A stretch of DNA of 64,000 bases from Arthrobacter rhizophilus. GTDB taxonomy: Bacteria > Actinomycetota > Actinomycetes > Actinomycetales > Micrococcaceae. Under the pieces are notes generated by a model. That model saw only the letters and a program-made list of their open reading frames with translations, ran no database searches and was not told the origin of the DNA. The first letter of the stretch is position 1. Each line of letters begins with the position of its first letter. Below, one piece after another: positions 25,311 to 32,272 of this stretch. The stretch lies in contig NZ_JAPFFT010000020.1 of assembly GCF_026241105.1 (NCBI RefSeq), positions 26,664 to 90,663 of the forward strand, read 5' to 3'. The position numbers and the translations under genes are program-made.

Positions 25311-26363
25311 ATGACCCGCCCCGGTAGCAGATCCGGTACGACGATGAACGACGTCGCTGCCGCTGCCGGTGTTTCCCAGGCCACGGTTTCGCTGGTGCTC
25401 AACGACGCCGCGGGAACCAGGTTCTCGGACGAAACCCGGCGCAAGGTCCATGCTGTCGCCCTTGATCTGGGCTACCGGACCAACGCCCACGCCAAAGTGC
25501 TCCGCGACGGCGTTGCCGGGATGATCGGCTTCGTCGGCGACTTCGTGGCCACCGCGCCTTTCGCCGGCAAGATCATCGAGGGCGCGCAGGCGAGGGCTTG
25601 GGAGGCCGGACTGCTGCTCCTGACCGTCAACACGGGCGGTGACAAGGCCCTCGAGGCCGCTTCGCTGGAGACAATGCTGTCCTACAAAGTCGCCGGGGTG
25701 GTCTACGCCGCCATGTACCACCGGGTCCTTGACGTGCCCGACGTCCTGGCCGAGGTGCCCGCCGTCGTGCTCAATTCGCGCGACCGATCCGGACGCTTTC
25801 CCAGCATCGCCCCGCAAGAAGAGCTGGGCGGCTACGCGGCCACCAAACGACTGCTCGACGCCGGACATCGCCGGATCGCGATGGTCAACATCGGTGACCC
25901 GGACGGTGAGCTTCCGGCCGCCGTCGGGCGCCATGCGGGCTACGTCCGGGCGCTCGAGGAGGCGGGCCTCAACCCCGATTCCGGGCTGCATCGCGCAGGC
26001 GACGGGCACGAATCGGGTGGTTTCGACAACGCCCTTGCGCTCATGACCGGTCCGCAGCCGCCCACGGCCATCTTCTGCGCCAATGACCGCACCGCCTGGG
26101 GCGCCTACCAGGCGCTGGCCCAGCTTGGATTGTCCATCCCGCACGATGTCTCCCTGGTCGGTTTCGACAATCAGGAAACGCTCGCCCCGCACTTGCGGCC
26201 CGGACTGACGACGCTGGAGCTGCCCTTCCTGGAGATGGGCCGGCGCGCCGTTGAACTGCTGCTGGCCGGCACTGACCGCAACGGCAGAACCGAATACTTT
26301 GAATGTCCCCTCGTCGAACGCCATTCCGTGGCCGCGCCACTGAAATCCACTAGTAGCTACTGA
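25311..26363 (+). CDS. LacI-family repressor of a sugar-kinase operon
   Basis: 350 residues. The N-terminal HTH is TMNDVAAAAGVSQATVSLVL with hinge FSDETRRKVHAVALDLGYRT; the periplasmic-binding-protein-like effector domain follows (VLRDGVAGMIGFVGDFVATA, ICFANDRTAWGAYQALAQLG type segments, ISLVGFDNQETLAP). Start ATG 25311. It is 28 bases upstream of a PfkB kinase on the same strand, so it most likely controls that gene in response to the free or phosphorylated sugar. No convincing operator palindrome was found upstream; TATAAC near 25225 may be its -10. Confidence 0.88.
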   Translation: MTRPGSRSGTTMNDVAAAAGVSQATVSLVLNDAAGTRFSDETRRKVHAVALDLGYRTNAHAKVLRDGVAGMIGFVGDFVATAPFAGKIIEGAQARAWEAGLLLLTVNTGGDKALEAASLETMLSYKVAGVVYAAMYHRVLDVPDVLAEVPAVVLNSRDRSGRFPSIAPQEELGGYAATKRLLDAGHRRIAMVNIGDPDGELPAAVGRHAGYVRALEEAGLNPDSGLHRAGDGHESGGFDNALALMTGPQPPTAIFCANDRTAWGAYQALAQLGLSIPHDVSLVGFDNQETLAPHLRPGLTTLELPFLEMGRRAVELLLAGTDRNGRTEYFECPLVERHSVAAPLKSTSSY

Positions 26364-26391
26364 AACTCCCCAACCAAGGAACAGGAAACGC

Positions 26392-27312
26392 ATGAACCAC
26401 TCGCCCCTTGCGTCCGAGCCGCTCGACGTCGTCGTGGTCGGCGAAGCGCTCATCGACATCGTTAACTCGCCCGAAGGGCAGACCGAATACCCCGGCGGCT
26501 CTCCGGCAAACGTCGCCTACGGCCTCGGGCGGCTCGACGTGAAGGCCGGGCTGCTCACCGCCGTCGGGCGCGACTCCCGCGGCGAGGCCATCGCGACGCA
26601 CCTGGCAAGCGCCGGTGTGGTTGTGCTGCCAGGCTCGCAATCGCTCGCGAAGACCGCGACGGCGACCGCCGAGATCGCCGCGGACGGTTCGGCCGAATAC
26701 ACCTTCGACATCGAATGGAAACTGGCTCCGGCCGCACTCCCTTACGCCCCGAAGGTCCTCCACACGGGCTCGATCGCCACGTTCCTTGAGCCCGGTGCCG
26801 GCGTCGTCAGAAACCTCCTGGAGCAGGCGCAAGGCGGATGCATTGTCACGTACGACCCCAACATCCGCACGGACCTCCTGGGCAGCCACAATGAGGCGCT
26901 CGGCATTTTCGAGGAGCTGGTACCGCTGACCAGCGTCGTGAAGCTCAGCGACGACGACGCGTTCTGGCTCTACCCGGGCAAGTCCCTGGAGGAGACCGCC
27001 AAGCACATCCTGGGCCTCGGAGCGGGGCTCGCCGTGGTCACGCGAGGTGCCGAAGGCTCCCTGATGGCGACGCCGCACACCCAGCTGACCGTCCCCGCGG
27101 TGACCTCGGTGGTGGCGGACACCATCGGCGCCGGCGATTCCTACATGTCGGCGTTGATCCTCGGACTGCTGTTGCGCGGTAGCCAGGGACTTGCGCCCAC
27201 GGTGCTCGAGCGTATTGGACAGACTGCCTCCATGGCCGCGTCTATTACCGTGGGGCGCCCGGGAGCCAACCCGCCCACGCACCGCGAGCTTCTTGCGGGG
27301 ATGGCGAGGTAG
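26392..27312 (+). CDS. PfkB-family carbohydrate kinase (fructokinase-like)
   Basis: 306 residues. N-terminal PfkB motif VVVGEALIDIVNSPEGQTEY-PGGSPANVAYGLGRL and C-terminal signature DTIGAGDSYMSALILGLL, whose Asp is the catalytic base and whose GAGD forms the anion hole. LDVKAGLLTAVGRDSRGEAI and VVTRGAEGSL complete the fold. Fructokinases start this way (GEALID), so fructose to fructose-6-phosphate is the likely reaction; other ketoses or nucleosides cannot be excluded. ATG 26392 is preceded by AAGGAA. It forms a two-gene operon with the LacI regulator. Confidence 0.9.
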   Translation: MNHSPLASEPLDVVVVGEALIDIVNSPEGQTEYPGGSPANVAYGLGRLDVKAGLLTAVGRDSRGEAIATHLASAGVVVLPGSQSLAKTATATAEIAADGSAEYTFDIEWKLAPAALPYAPKVLHTGSIATFLEPGAGVVRNLLEQAQGGCIVTYDPNIRTDLLGSHNEALGIFEELVPLTSVVKLSDDDAFWLYPGKSLEETAKHILGLGAGLAVVTRGAEGSLMATPHTQLTVPAVTSVVADTIGAGDSYMSALILGLLLRGSQGLAPTVLERIGQTASMAASITVGRPGANPPTHRELLAGMAR

Positions 27313-27386
27313 GCCCGGATTCTTCGACGACGGCGGTGCGGGGCACCTTGGCGCCGGGCCGCCCGGCTTCCTAGCGGGACGTGATC

Positions 27387-28295
27387 CTAGCGGGAGCGGC
27401 GCCGCGTGAGCCCGACGCCGACCAGGCAGATCACGCCGCCCACCAGGCCCCAGATGGTGGGGATCTCGTTGAGCACCGCCCAGGAAATCAGAATGGTGGT
27501 GCCCGGAACCAGGTACGTCGTGGCGGCGAGCTTTCCGGCCTCGATGAGGGAGAGGGCATATGCCCACGTGGTGAAAGCGATGGCCGTCGGGAAGATCCCC
27601 AGGTACACCAGTCCAAGCGTGGCCGGAAGGGGAGCGGCCTGCACCTCGGTCACCAGTTGACCAGCCCACGGCAGGCAGCAGATGGCGCCCACCATGATGC
27701 CGAACCACGTGGCCTGGGCCGCGGAGAACGTCCGCAGCACGGGCTTCTGGACAATCACGCTCACCGCGGCGAGCACAGCGGCGAGGAGGCACAACAGCAC
27801 CCCGGCGACGTCCGCCGTCGAGCGCTGTCCCGAACCGAGCGCGATCAGCGCAACCCCGCTGAACGCCACGAGGCTGCCGATGATCAGCCAGCGCGGAAAG
27901 CCTTCTTTCAGGATGAAGCCGGCGAGGACGGCGATCAGGATGGGGGAGACGTTGATGAGCATCGCGCTGGTTCCGGCGTCCAGCATGTGCTCGGCGGCGT
28001 TCAGGGCCAGGTTGTAACCCGCGAACCACATGACGCCGTAGGACAGGATGGGCCACCATTCGCGGCCCTTCGGCCAGCGCTTGAGCCTGGGCAAGGCGAC
28101 AATGCCGAGCGCGACGGCGGCAACCGCCAGCCGTCCGAGCGTCAAGGAGCCGGGGGAGAAGCTAGGGCCCACGGCGCGGATGCCTACGAAGGCGGACGCC
28201 CAAAGGACAACGGTGACGACGACGGCGGCAATGCCGAGCTTACTGATGGTCCGGGAGTTGGTGGTCGCCGGAGAGGTTGGGGTGCTTGTGGCCAT
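27387..28295 (-). CDS. EamA/DMT-family exporter
   Basis: 302 residues with ten hydrophobic helices in two homologous halves, the classic drug/metabolite transporter layout. Half 1 includes VTVVLWASAFVGIRAVGPSF and half 2 VSVIVQKPVLRTFSAAQATW. The end TTILISWAVLNEIPTIWGLV-GGVICLVGVGLTRR is typical for EamA. Likely exports an amino acid or other metabolite; substrate not predictable. It stands alone, transcribed away from the tRNA cluster. Confidence 0.9.
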   Translation of the reverse strand: MATSTPTSPATTNSRTISKLGIAAVVVTVVLWASAFVGIRAVGPSFSPGSLTLGRLAVAAVALGIVALPRLKRWPKGREWWPILSYGVMWFAGYNLALNAAEHMLDAGTSAMLINVSPILIAVLAGFILKEGFPRWLIIGSLVAFSGVALIALGSGQRSTADVAGVLLCLLAAVLAAVSVIVQKPVLRTFSAAQATWFGIMVGAICCLPWAGQLVTEVQAAPLPATLGLVYLGIFPTAIAFTTWAYALSLIEAGKLAATTYLVPGTTILISWAVLNEIPTIWGLVGGVICLVGVGLTRRRSR

Positions 28296-28583
28296 GATGC
28301 CAATCTAGTCCGCGAAGGGCGGGACGGACTGGCGGAATTCGGACGTCTTGCAGCAAGAAACCGCCAACTCTGACGGAGCGGATTTGAACGCCGGCTTGAG
28401 CCCTGGTTTGATTCCGGTTTGCGTTCCTGGTTGAGTCCCGTTTGCGTCCCTGGTTTGAGTCCTTCGGACCGCGATTTGGGAATAACCCTGACTATGCTCT
28501 AAAGTTTTAGAGTCCAGTTCGGACGAGCGAGAAGCGGTAAAACACATAGTGTTGTTGACCGTCGCGAATTCGGATTGTTCCAG

Positions 28584-28656
28584 GCCCCCATCGTCTAGCG
28601 GCCTAGGACACCGCCCTTTCACGGCGGCGGCACGGGTTCGAATCCCGTTGGGGGTA
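28584..28656 (+). tRNA. tRNA-Glu (anticodon TTC)
   Basis: Full cloverleaf of 73 bases: acceptor GCCCCCA/TGGGGGT with a terminal G-T pair, anticodon arm CCGCC-CTTTCAC-GGCGG giving anticodon TTC, T-arm CGGGTTCGAATCCCG, discriminator A. CCA is not encoded. First of three tRNA genes in a row. Confidence 0.95.
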
Positions 28657-28740
28657 CGCAAGGAACTGGTCAAACGGGGCTGAGAAGTCTGGTAGGCTGG
28701 AAGCCTTGAAAAAAGCGGTAGAGATACTGCAAACAAGCAA

Positions 28741-28814
28741 GGCCCTGTAGCGCAGTTGGTTAGCGCGCCGCCCTGTCACGGCGGAGGTCGCGGGTTCAAG
28801 TCCCGTCAGGGTCG
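28741..28814 (+). tRNA. tRNA-Asp (anticodon GTC)
   Basis: 74 bases: acceptor GGCCCTG/CAGGGTC, D-arm GCGCAGTTGGTTAGCGC, anticodon arm CCGCC-CTGTCAC-GGCGG giving GTC, T-arm CGGGTTCAAGTCCCG, discriminator G. CCA is not encoded. TAGGCT near 28692 may be a separate -10 box. Confidence 0.95.
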
Positions 28815-28864
28815 CTCTGATTGCCGGAAGAAATTCCGGCAATCATGGTGACATTGTCACCTAA

Positions 28865-28940
28865 GGCTCTGTAGCTCAGTTGGTAGAGCGTTCGACTGAA
28901 AATCGAAAGGTCACCGGATCGACGCCGGTCGGAGCCACCA
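28865..28940 (+). tRNA. tRNA-Phe (anticodon GAA), CCA encoded
   Basis: 76 bases including an encoded CCA at 28938-28940. Acceptor GGCTCTG/CGGAGCC, anticodon arm TTCGA-CTGAAAA-TCGAA giving GAA. The T-arm is ACCGG-ATCGACG-CCGGT: the loop begins with A where nearly all tRNAs have T54. Only this one of the three tRNAs encodes its CCA end. It is followed by a UUCG terminator. Confidence 0.95.
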
Positions 28941-28947
28941 CTGGGAA

Positions 28948-28980
28948 GCACCGGTTCTTCGGAACCGGTGCTTTTCTTCT
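28948..28980 (+). terminator. Terminator of the tRNA cluster
   Basis: GCACCGGTTC (28948-28957), TTCG tetraloop, GAACCGGTGC (28962-28971), then TTTTCTTCTTTT. A perfect 10-bp stem with a long T-run, 8 bases after the tRNA-Phe CCA. Confidence 0.95.
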
Positions 28981-29303
28981 TTTACCCTGCAGGTAAAAGC
29001 CTGGGGTTATTCGGTTTGTGCCTAAAAGCGAACATTTCCAAGCGTACGGGTCACTTTCGTGCGTACCCGTCGGATTCTGCTCAATCATTCGAATGGACAA
29101 ACCCTGGACCTCTGGAATCACGCGGCCGGCAACTTACGCGACCCGGAGCGATCCAGCAGAATCCGTCGGCATTGGTACCAGTCGGCCCAGCGCCACCGGG
29201 AAATCCCGCCCCCGAGCTGAGGTCTTCCTCTTTGTATTCCCCTTTGTCTCCGCCTTGTCACACGCAAGCGCTAGGGTGGTACTCAACAGAAGGGGAGGGC
29301 TAC
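28981..29303. other. Intergenic region before the Asp23 operon, with nested inverted repeats
   Basis: About 320 bases without a recognised gene. ACGGGT (29046-29051) pairs with ACCCGT (29065-29070), and GGATTCTGCT (29072-29081) pairs with AGCAGAATCC (29155-29164), so the stretch could fold into a structured RNA or hold operators. GGGGAGGG at 29292-29299 is the ribosome site of the next gene. No promoter could be assigned with confidence. Confidence 0.5.
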
Positions 29304-29777
29304 ATGGAACAGCAGGAAAGCTTCACCGCGCCTGAACCGGAAGCCATTGGGGCTCCGGTTTCCGAGGATCGGGAAACGGTGGCAGCAAGCGGCCGCACAG
29401 TGATCTCGGATTCCGCTGTCGCCAAGGTCGCTGGCATTGCCGCGAGGGCGGTTCCGGGTGTCTACTCCTTGGGCTCGGCCCCTTCACGCGCGCTTGGAGC
29501 CATCCGCGACGCCGTCGGTAGCCAGGACCATGCTGCGGGCGTCCGCGCCGAGGTCGGCGAAACCCAGGTGGCCGTGGACATCAACCTGGTGGCCATTTAT
29601 GGGTACCCATTGCATAATGTCGCCAACCAGGTTCGCGCGGCCGTTTACGCGGCGGTCGAATCGTTGGTGGGACTGGAAGTCATTGAGGTCAACGTCGAGA
29701 TTAACGATGTCTACGTCGCCCCACCTGTTAAGGCTGGAACAAAGAGCGCATTATCGGAAAGGGAGCCACTCCAGTGA
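29304..29777 (+). CDS. Asp23/Gls24-family envelope stress protein
   Basis: 157 residues from ATG 29304, strong ribosome site. After an acidic tail, the Asp23 domain is clear: GRTVISDSAVAKVAGIAARA-VPGVYSLGS, then VAVDINLVAIYGYPLHNVAN-QVRAAVYAAVESLVGLEVIE-VNVEINDVYV. In Staphylococcus, Asp23 lies under the membrane, tethered by AmaP, and its loss triggers the cell-wall stress response. Here it heads a five-gene operon (each next gene overlaps the last) that ends with an AmaP-like anchor, so the same envelope-associated complex is likely. Confidence 0.92.
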   Translation: MEQQESFTAPEPEAIGAPVSEDRETVAASGRTVISDSAVAKVAGIAARAVPGVYSLGSAPSRALGAIRDAVGSQDHAAGVRAEVGETQVAVDINLVAIYGYPLHNVANQVRAAVYAAVESLVGLEVIEVNVEINDVYVAPPVKAGTKSALSEREPLQ

Positions 29778-29965
29778 ACATGACTGTTGTCGGGATCGGG
29801 ATCGGCGCCTTCGTGGCGTTCATGGCTTTCCAGTTCGGGCTATGGGGTTTTGTCATTGCCCTTCTCTTCATGGGCATCGGCGCACTTCTGGGCCGCGCCG
29901 CGGACGGAAAACTTGACCTGCGCAGCGTGCTGGACGCCCTCACCGGCCGGCGCTCATCGTCATGA
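29774..29965 (+). CDS. Small membrane protein of the Asp23 operon (DUF2273-like)
   Basis: 63 residues from GTG 29774, overlapping the Asp23 stop (GTGA); an ATG three codons in is a possible alternative. Two closely spaced hydrophobic helices (VVGIGIGAFVAFMAFQFGLW and GFVIALLFMGIGALLG) are followed by a basic tail DLRSVLDALTGRRSSS. The size and operon position match the small DUF2273-type proteins found beside asp23/amaP genes in Gram-positive bacteria. Probably part of the membrane anchor. Confidence 0.85.
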   Translation: MNMTVVGIGIGAFVAFMAFQFGLWGFVIALLFMGIGALLGRAADGKLDLRSVLDALTGRRSSS

Positions 29966-30345
29966 GCTCCATGGCTGAGGCCGTGCAGCCCGCCATCACG
30001 ATGGCCGGCCACAACCGGATCAGCACCCAGGCCCTCACCACTCTGGCACAGGCGGCCGCTGCAGAGGCGCTGGGTGTCTCGCCACAAGATGTTCGAGTCG
30101 AATGGTCAGACGACGACGGCCTTCTGGCGCTCTCTGTGGCCGCTCCGATCCGTGTGCCCACGCTGACGGAGGTTCTCAGGGATCCGCGGCGGATAGAGGG
30201 ATTCGGTGGATCGGTTTGGGACCGCGCTGTGGCTGCCAAGACGGCCATTCTTGAACGCGTCACCGAACTTAGCGGCTCCACCCTGAGCCGGGTGGATATT
30301 CGGATCAGCGGCGCACGCATCAGTGAAGGAGCTCGTGTCCAATGA
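29962..30345 (+). CDS. Second Asp23/Gls24-like protein, divergent
   Basis: 127 residues, start overlapping the previous stop (ATGA). It lacks membrane segments. The pattern of an N-terminal helix (ISTQALTTLAQAAAAEALGV), central beta segment (DVRVEWSDDDGLLALSVAAP), a long helix and a final strand (SRVDIRISGARI) is that of a reduced Asp23 fold. The family assignment is inferred from this pattern and from operon position rather than a strong motif. Confidence 0.75.
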   Translation: MSSMAEAVQPAITMAGHNRISTQALTTLAQAAAAEALGVSPQDVRVEWSDDDGLLALSVAAPIRVPTLTEVLRDPRRIEGFGGSVWDRAVAAKTAILERVTELSGSTLSRVDIRISGARISEGARVQ

Positions 30346-31037
30346 GCCACCTGCAGACCCCGCACCCACACAGTAGCCATGCGCATGCGGGAGACCCCCA
30401 GACGAGCGACGGCCAGCACCCCGGAAACCAGGCGCCAGAGACCCCGGAGGGCGGCCATCCGATCGATGCAGGACTCCGGCGCATCCTCAAGCGCGAGACA
30501 CGGTCCTCCCGCGCGGGAATGGCCGGGCTCGCCGCGGTTTTGGTTATCGCGGCCTGCGTCTATGCCCTCCTCGAATCAGCCTTGCGCGCCATTGGCCAAC
30601 CACCGTGGCTCATTGACCCGCAGACGGCAGCTGAACGCCTCATAGCCCTGCCCGAAGGTATTTCGCCCCTGCTGCTCGGCTCCCTTGGCGGCGTCGTAGC
30701 AATGGTGGGATTGATCTTCTTCTTGAACGCTGTCCTGCCCGGCCGGAAGTCCCGGCACTTGCTTGAGGATCCCCGGGCCGGCGTGGTTGTGGACGACGAG
30801 GTCATCGCTTCCGCGCTCGCCAGGGCCGCCCGAACAGCAGCGAATGTCACCCAGGAGCAAGTCATGGTGGTTGTTTCGCAGCGGCAAGTGGTAGTCAACG
30901 TCCGGCCCACCTCCGGGGTGCCCGTGCCCGAGGAACGGATCCTTGCCGCCGTCGAAAGTGAACTCCAGAAAATGGCGCCTTCGCCCATGCCGGCCGTCCG
31001 CGTCAACGTGGCTACATCCGGGGTGATCGGCGCATGA
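30342..31037 (+). CDS. Two-TM envelope operon protein (DUF6286-like)
   Basis: 231 residues, ATGA overlap with the gene before. A His/Pro/Gly-rich cytoplasmic N-terminus (PHPHSSHAHAGDP), two membrane helices (AGLAAVLVIAACVYALLESA; LLLGSLGGVVAMVGLIFFLN), then a soluble C-terminal domain with VVVSQRQVVVNVRPTSGVPV and RVNVATSG, resembling the DUF6286 proteins that accompany Asp23 genes in actinobacteria. The C-terminal domain is also reminiscent of the Asp23/AmaP soluble fold. Likely a membrane component of the same complex. Confidence 0.85.
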   Translation: MSHLQTPHPHSSHAHAGDPQTSDGQHPGNQAPETPEGGHPIDAGLRRILKRETRSSRAGMAGLAAVLVIAACVYALLESALRAIGQPPWLIDPQTAAERLIALPEGISPLLLGSLGGVVAMVGLIFFLNAVLPGRKSRHLLEDPRAGVVVDDEVIASALARAARTAANVTQEQVMVVVSQRQVVVNVRPTSGVPVPEERILAAVESELQKMAPSPMPAVRVNVATSGVIGA

Positions 31038-31645
31038 ACGGAACCCCACACGTCCTTAACCGCATATTGATCGGCATCCTTGGCCTCAAGCTGTTGGCCA
31101 TCGGCATTCTCTTTGTGCTGCTAGCCACCGTTCCCGCGGTGGCGAGTTGGTGGCGTAGCTGGTCCACGGGAGTCTGGGAACATGCCAAGTTCCTCTCGGA
31201 GCAGACCCGGATTCCGGGCCGTGAAGAAAGTTGGCTCTGGGTTGCGGCCCTCGTGGTGCTGATCGTGCTGATCGTGCTGATGGTGGCATGGGTATCACAG
31301 CAAGGCAAAGGTCGCGCCAACCTCATCGTGTCGGACTACGACGACCGCCGAACCCCCGGCGATGTCCGCATCGGCGGCAATTTGGCCGAGCAAGCGCTGA
31401 GGGCGGCACTCGCCGATCGTCCGGATCTTGCGGGCGTCACGGTGGCTACCTATGAGGTCAGGGGTCGTCCGGGCCTTCGGATCCGGGTCCAGCCCCGTCA
31501 AGGCGTATCCCCGCATACACTCGCTGCGGACGTTTCCCGGCTTGTGGAGGCCCTGGATGTGGTGGTGGGACGCAGGACCCCCGTGTTGATTCATATTGGG
31601 GCTGGCGCGAGGGCCAGGTTCAGCAAGGCCGAGCGCGTCCGTTAG
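31034..31645 (+). CDS. AmaP-like alkaline-shock membrane anchor
   Basis: 203 residues, start overlapping the previous stop. Two membrane helices (LIGILGLKLLAIGILFVLLA; LWVAALVVLIVLIVLMVAWV) form a hairpin separated by ~30 residues, followed by a ~110-residue cytoplasmic domain (ANLIVSDYDDRRTPGDVRIG ... GVTVATYEVRGRPGLRIRVQ). This is the AmaP design (N-terminal hairpin plus soluble domain that binds Asp23). It is the last gene of the overlapping set; 200 bases separate it from the LEA-like gene. Confidence 0.85.
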   Translation: MNGTPHVLNRILIGILGLKLLAIGILFVLLATVPAVASWWRSWSTGVWEHAKFLSEQTRIPGREESWLWVAALVVLIVLIVLMVAWVSQQGKGRANLIVSDYDDRRTPGDVRIGGNLAEQALRAALADRPDLAGVTVATYEVRGRPGLRIRVQPRQGVSPHTLAADVSRLVEALDVVVGRRTPVLIHIGAGARARFSKAERVR

Positions 31646-31845
31646 GCCCGAAGGTACGGTCATTGTTAACCGCGCCGCAATGTTCCTGCCCGGGCTTTGT
31701 GTTGCGGAGGTTTGCGCGGGGCCATAGTTTGAACGGTAGAGGGGGAACTCTTCCCTTTGGTTGGGCTTGCCCGGCCGGCACCGGACCCTGTGTCCGAGTC
31801 AAGCCGATGGACCAGAACATGTGGACCAGGAACAAGGAGAAAACC

Positions 31846-32151
31846 ATGAGCGAAGAAGTCAACGACATCAAGAAGACCGCTGAAGCTGCGGCGGAACAGG
31901 CCAAGCATGTTGCTGGTGAAGCCGTCGAGAATGCGAAGGAATTCGCTGGCGACGCAGCAGAGAACGTGAAGGAATTCGCCGGCGATGCCGCGGAGAACGT
32001 GAAGGAATTCTTCTCGGGTGACGTGGCCGAGAACGCCAAGGAACTCGCGGGGGATGTCGCCGGGAACGCCAAGGAGATCGCCGGAGACGTGGCCGAGAAC
32101 GTCAAGGGCCTCGGCTCCAAGATCGCTGGCTTCTTCAAGGGTGGCAAGTAG
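31846..32151 (+). CDS. LEA-like stress protein with 11-residue amphipathic repeats
   Basis: 101 residues from ATG 31846, AAGGAG upstream. Except for short ends the protein is a run of about six 11-residue units of the form AENVKEFAGDA (VENAKEFAGDA, AENVKEFAGDA, AENVKEFFSGDV, AENAKELAGDV, AGNAKEIAGDV, AENVKGLGSKI), highly charged, lacking Cys and Trp. This is the pattern of group-3 late-embryogenesis-abundant and apolipoprotein-like proteins, which fold into amphipathic helices on drying or at membranes. It sits behind the Asp23 operon, so a shared stress role is plausible. The unit carrying FFSGDV has a one-residue insertion. Confidence 0.85.
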   Translation: MSEEVNDIKKTAEAAAEQAKHVAGEAVENAKEFAGDAAENVKEFAGDAAENVKEFFSGDVAENAKELAGDVAGNAKEIAGDVAENVKGLGSKIAGFFKGGK

Positions 32152-32198
32152 GCTCGAGCCCGCGATAGGGGCGCCTTCCTGACCCTTTTTGCCCACAG

Positions 32199-32244
32199 AA
32201 CGGGGCCGACACGCAGCAAACTCTGCGTGTCGGCCCCGTTTTCG
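32199..32244. terminator. Bidirectional terminator between LEA-like gene and glucosidase
   Basis: An 18-bp perfect stem (AACGGGGCCGACACGCAG at 32199-32216 with its complement at 32223-32240), 6-base loop, and T-run TTTT spanning the stem end. It lies between convergent genes. Confidence 0.9.
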
Positions 32245-32272
32245 CGCCAAAGAAGGTCAGGAAGGGCAGCCC

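Noticed and set aside
28865..28940. tRNA-Phe 3' end as an attachment site of an integrated element
   Set aside because: No second copy of the tRNA 3' sequence and no integrase gene in the window; the genes downstream look like core envelope genes.
28968..29303. N-terminal extension of the Asp23 protein by ~112 residues
   Set aside because: The extension starts inside the tRNA terminator and reads as non-conserved sequence; ATG 29304 has a strong ribosome site and gives the normal domain length.
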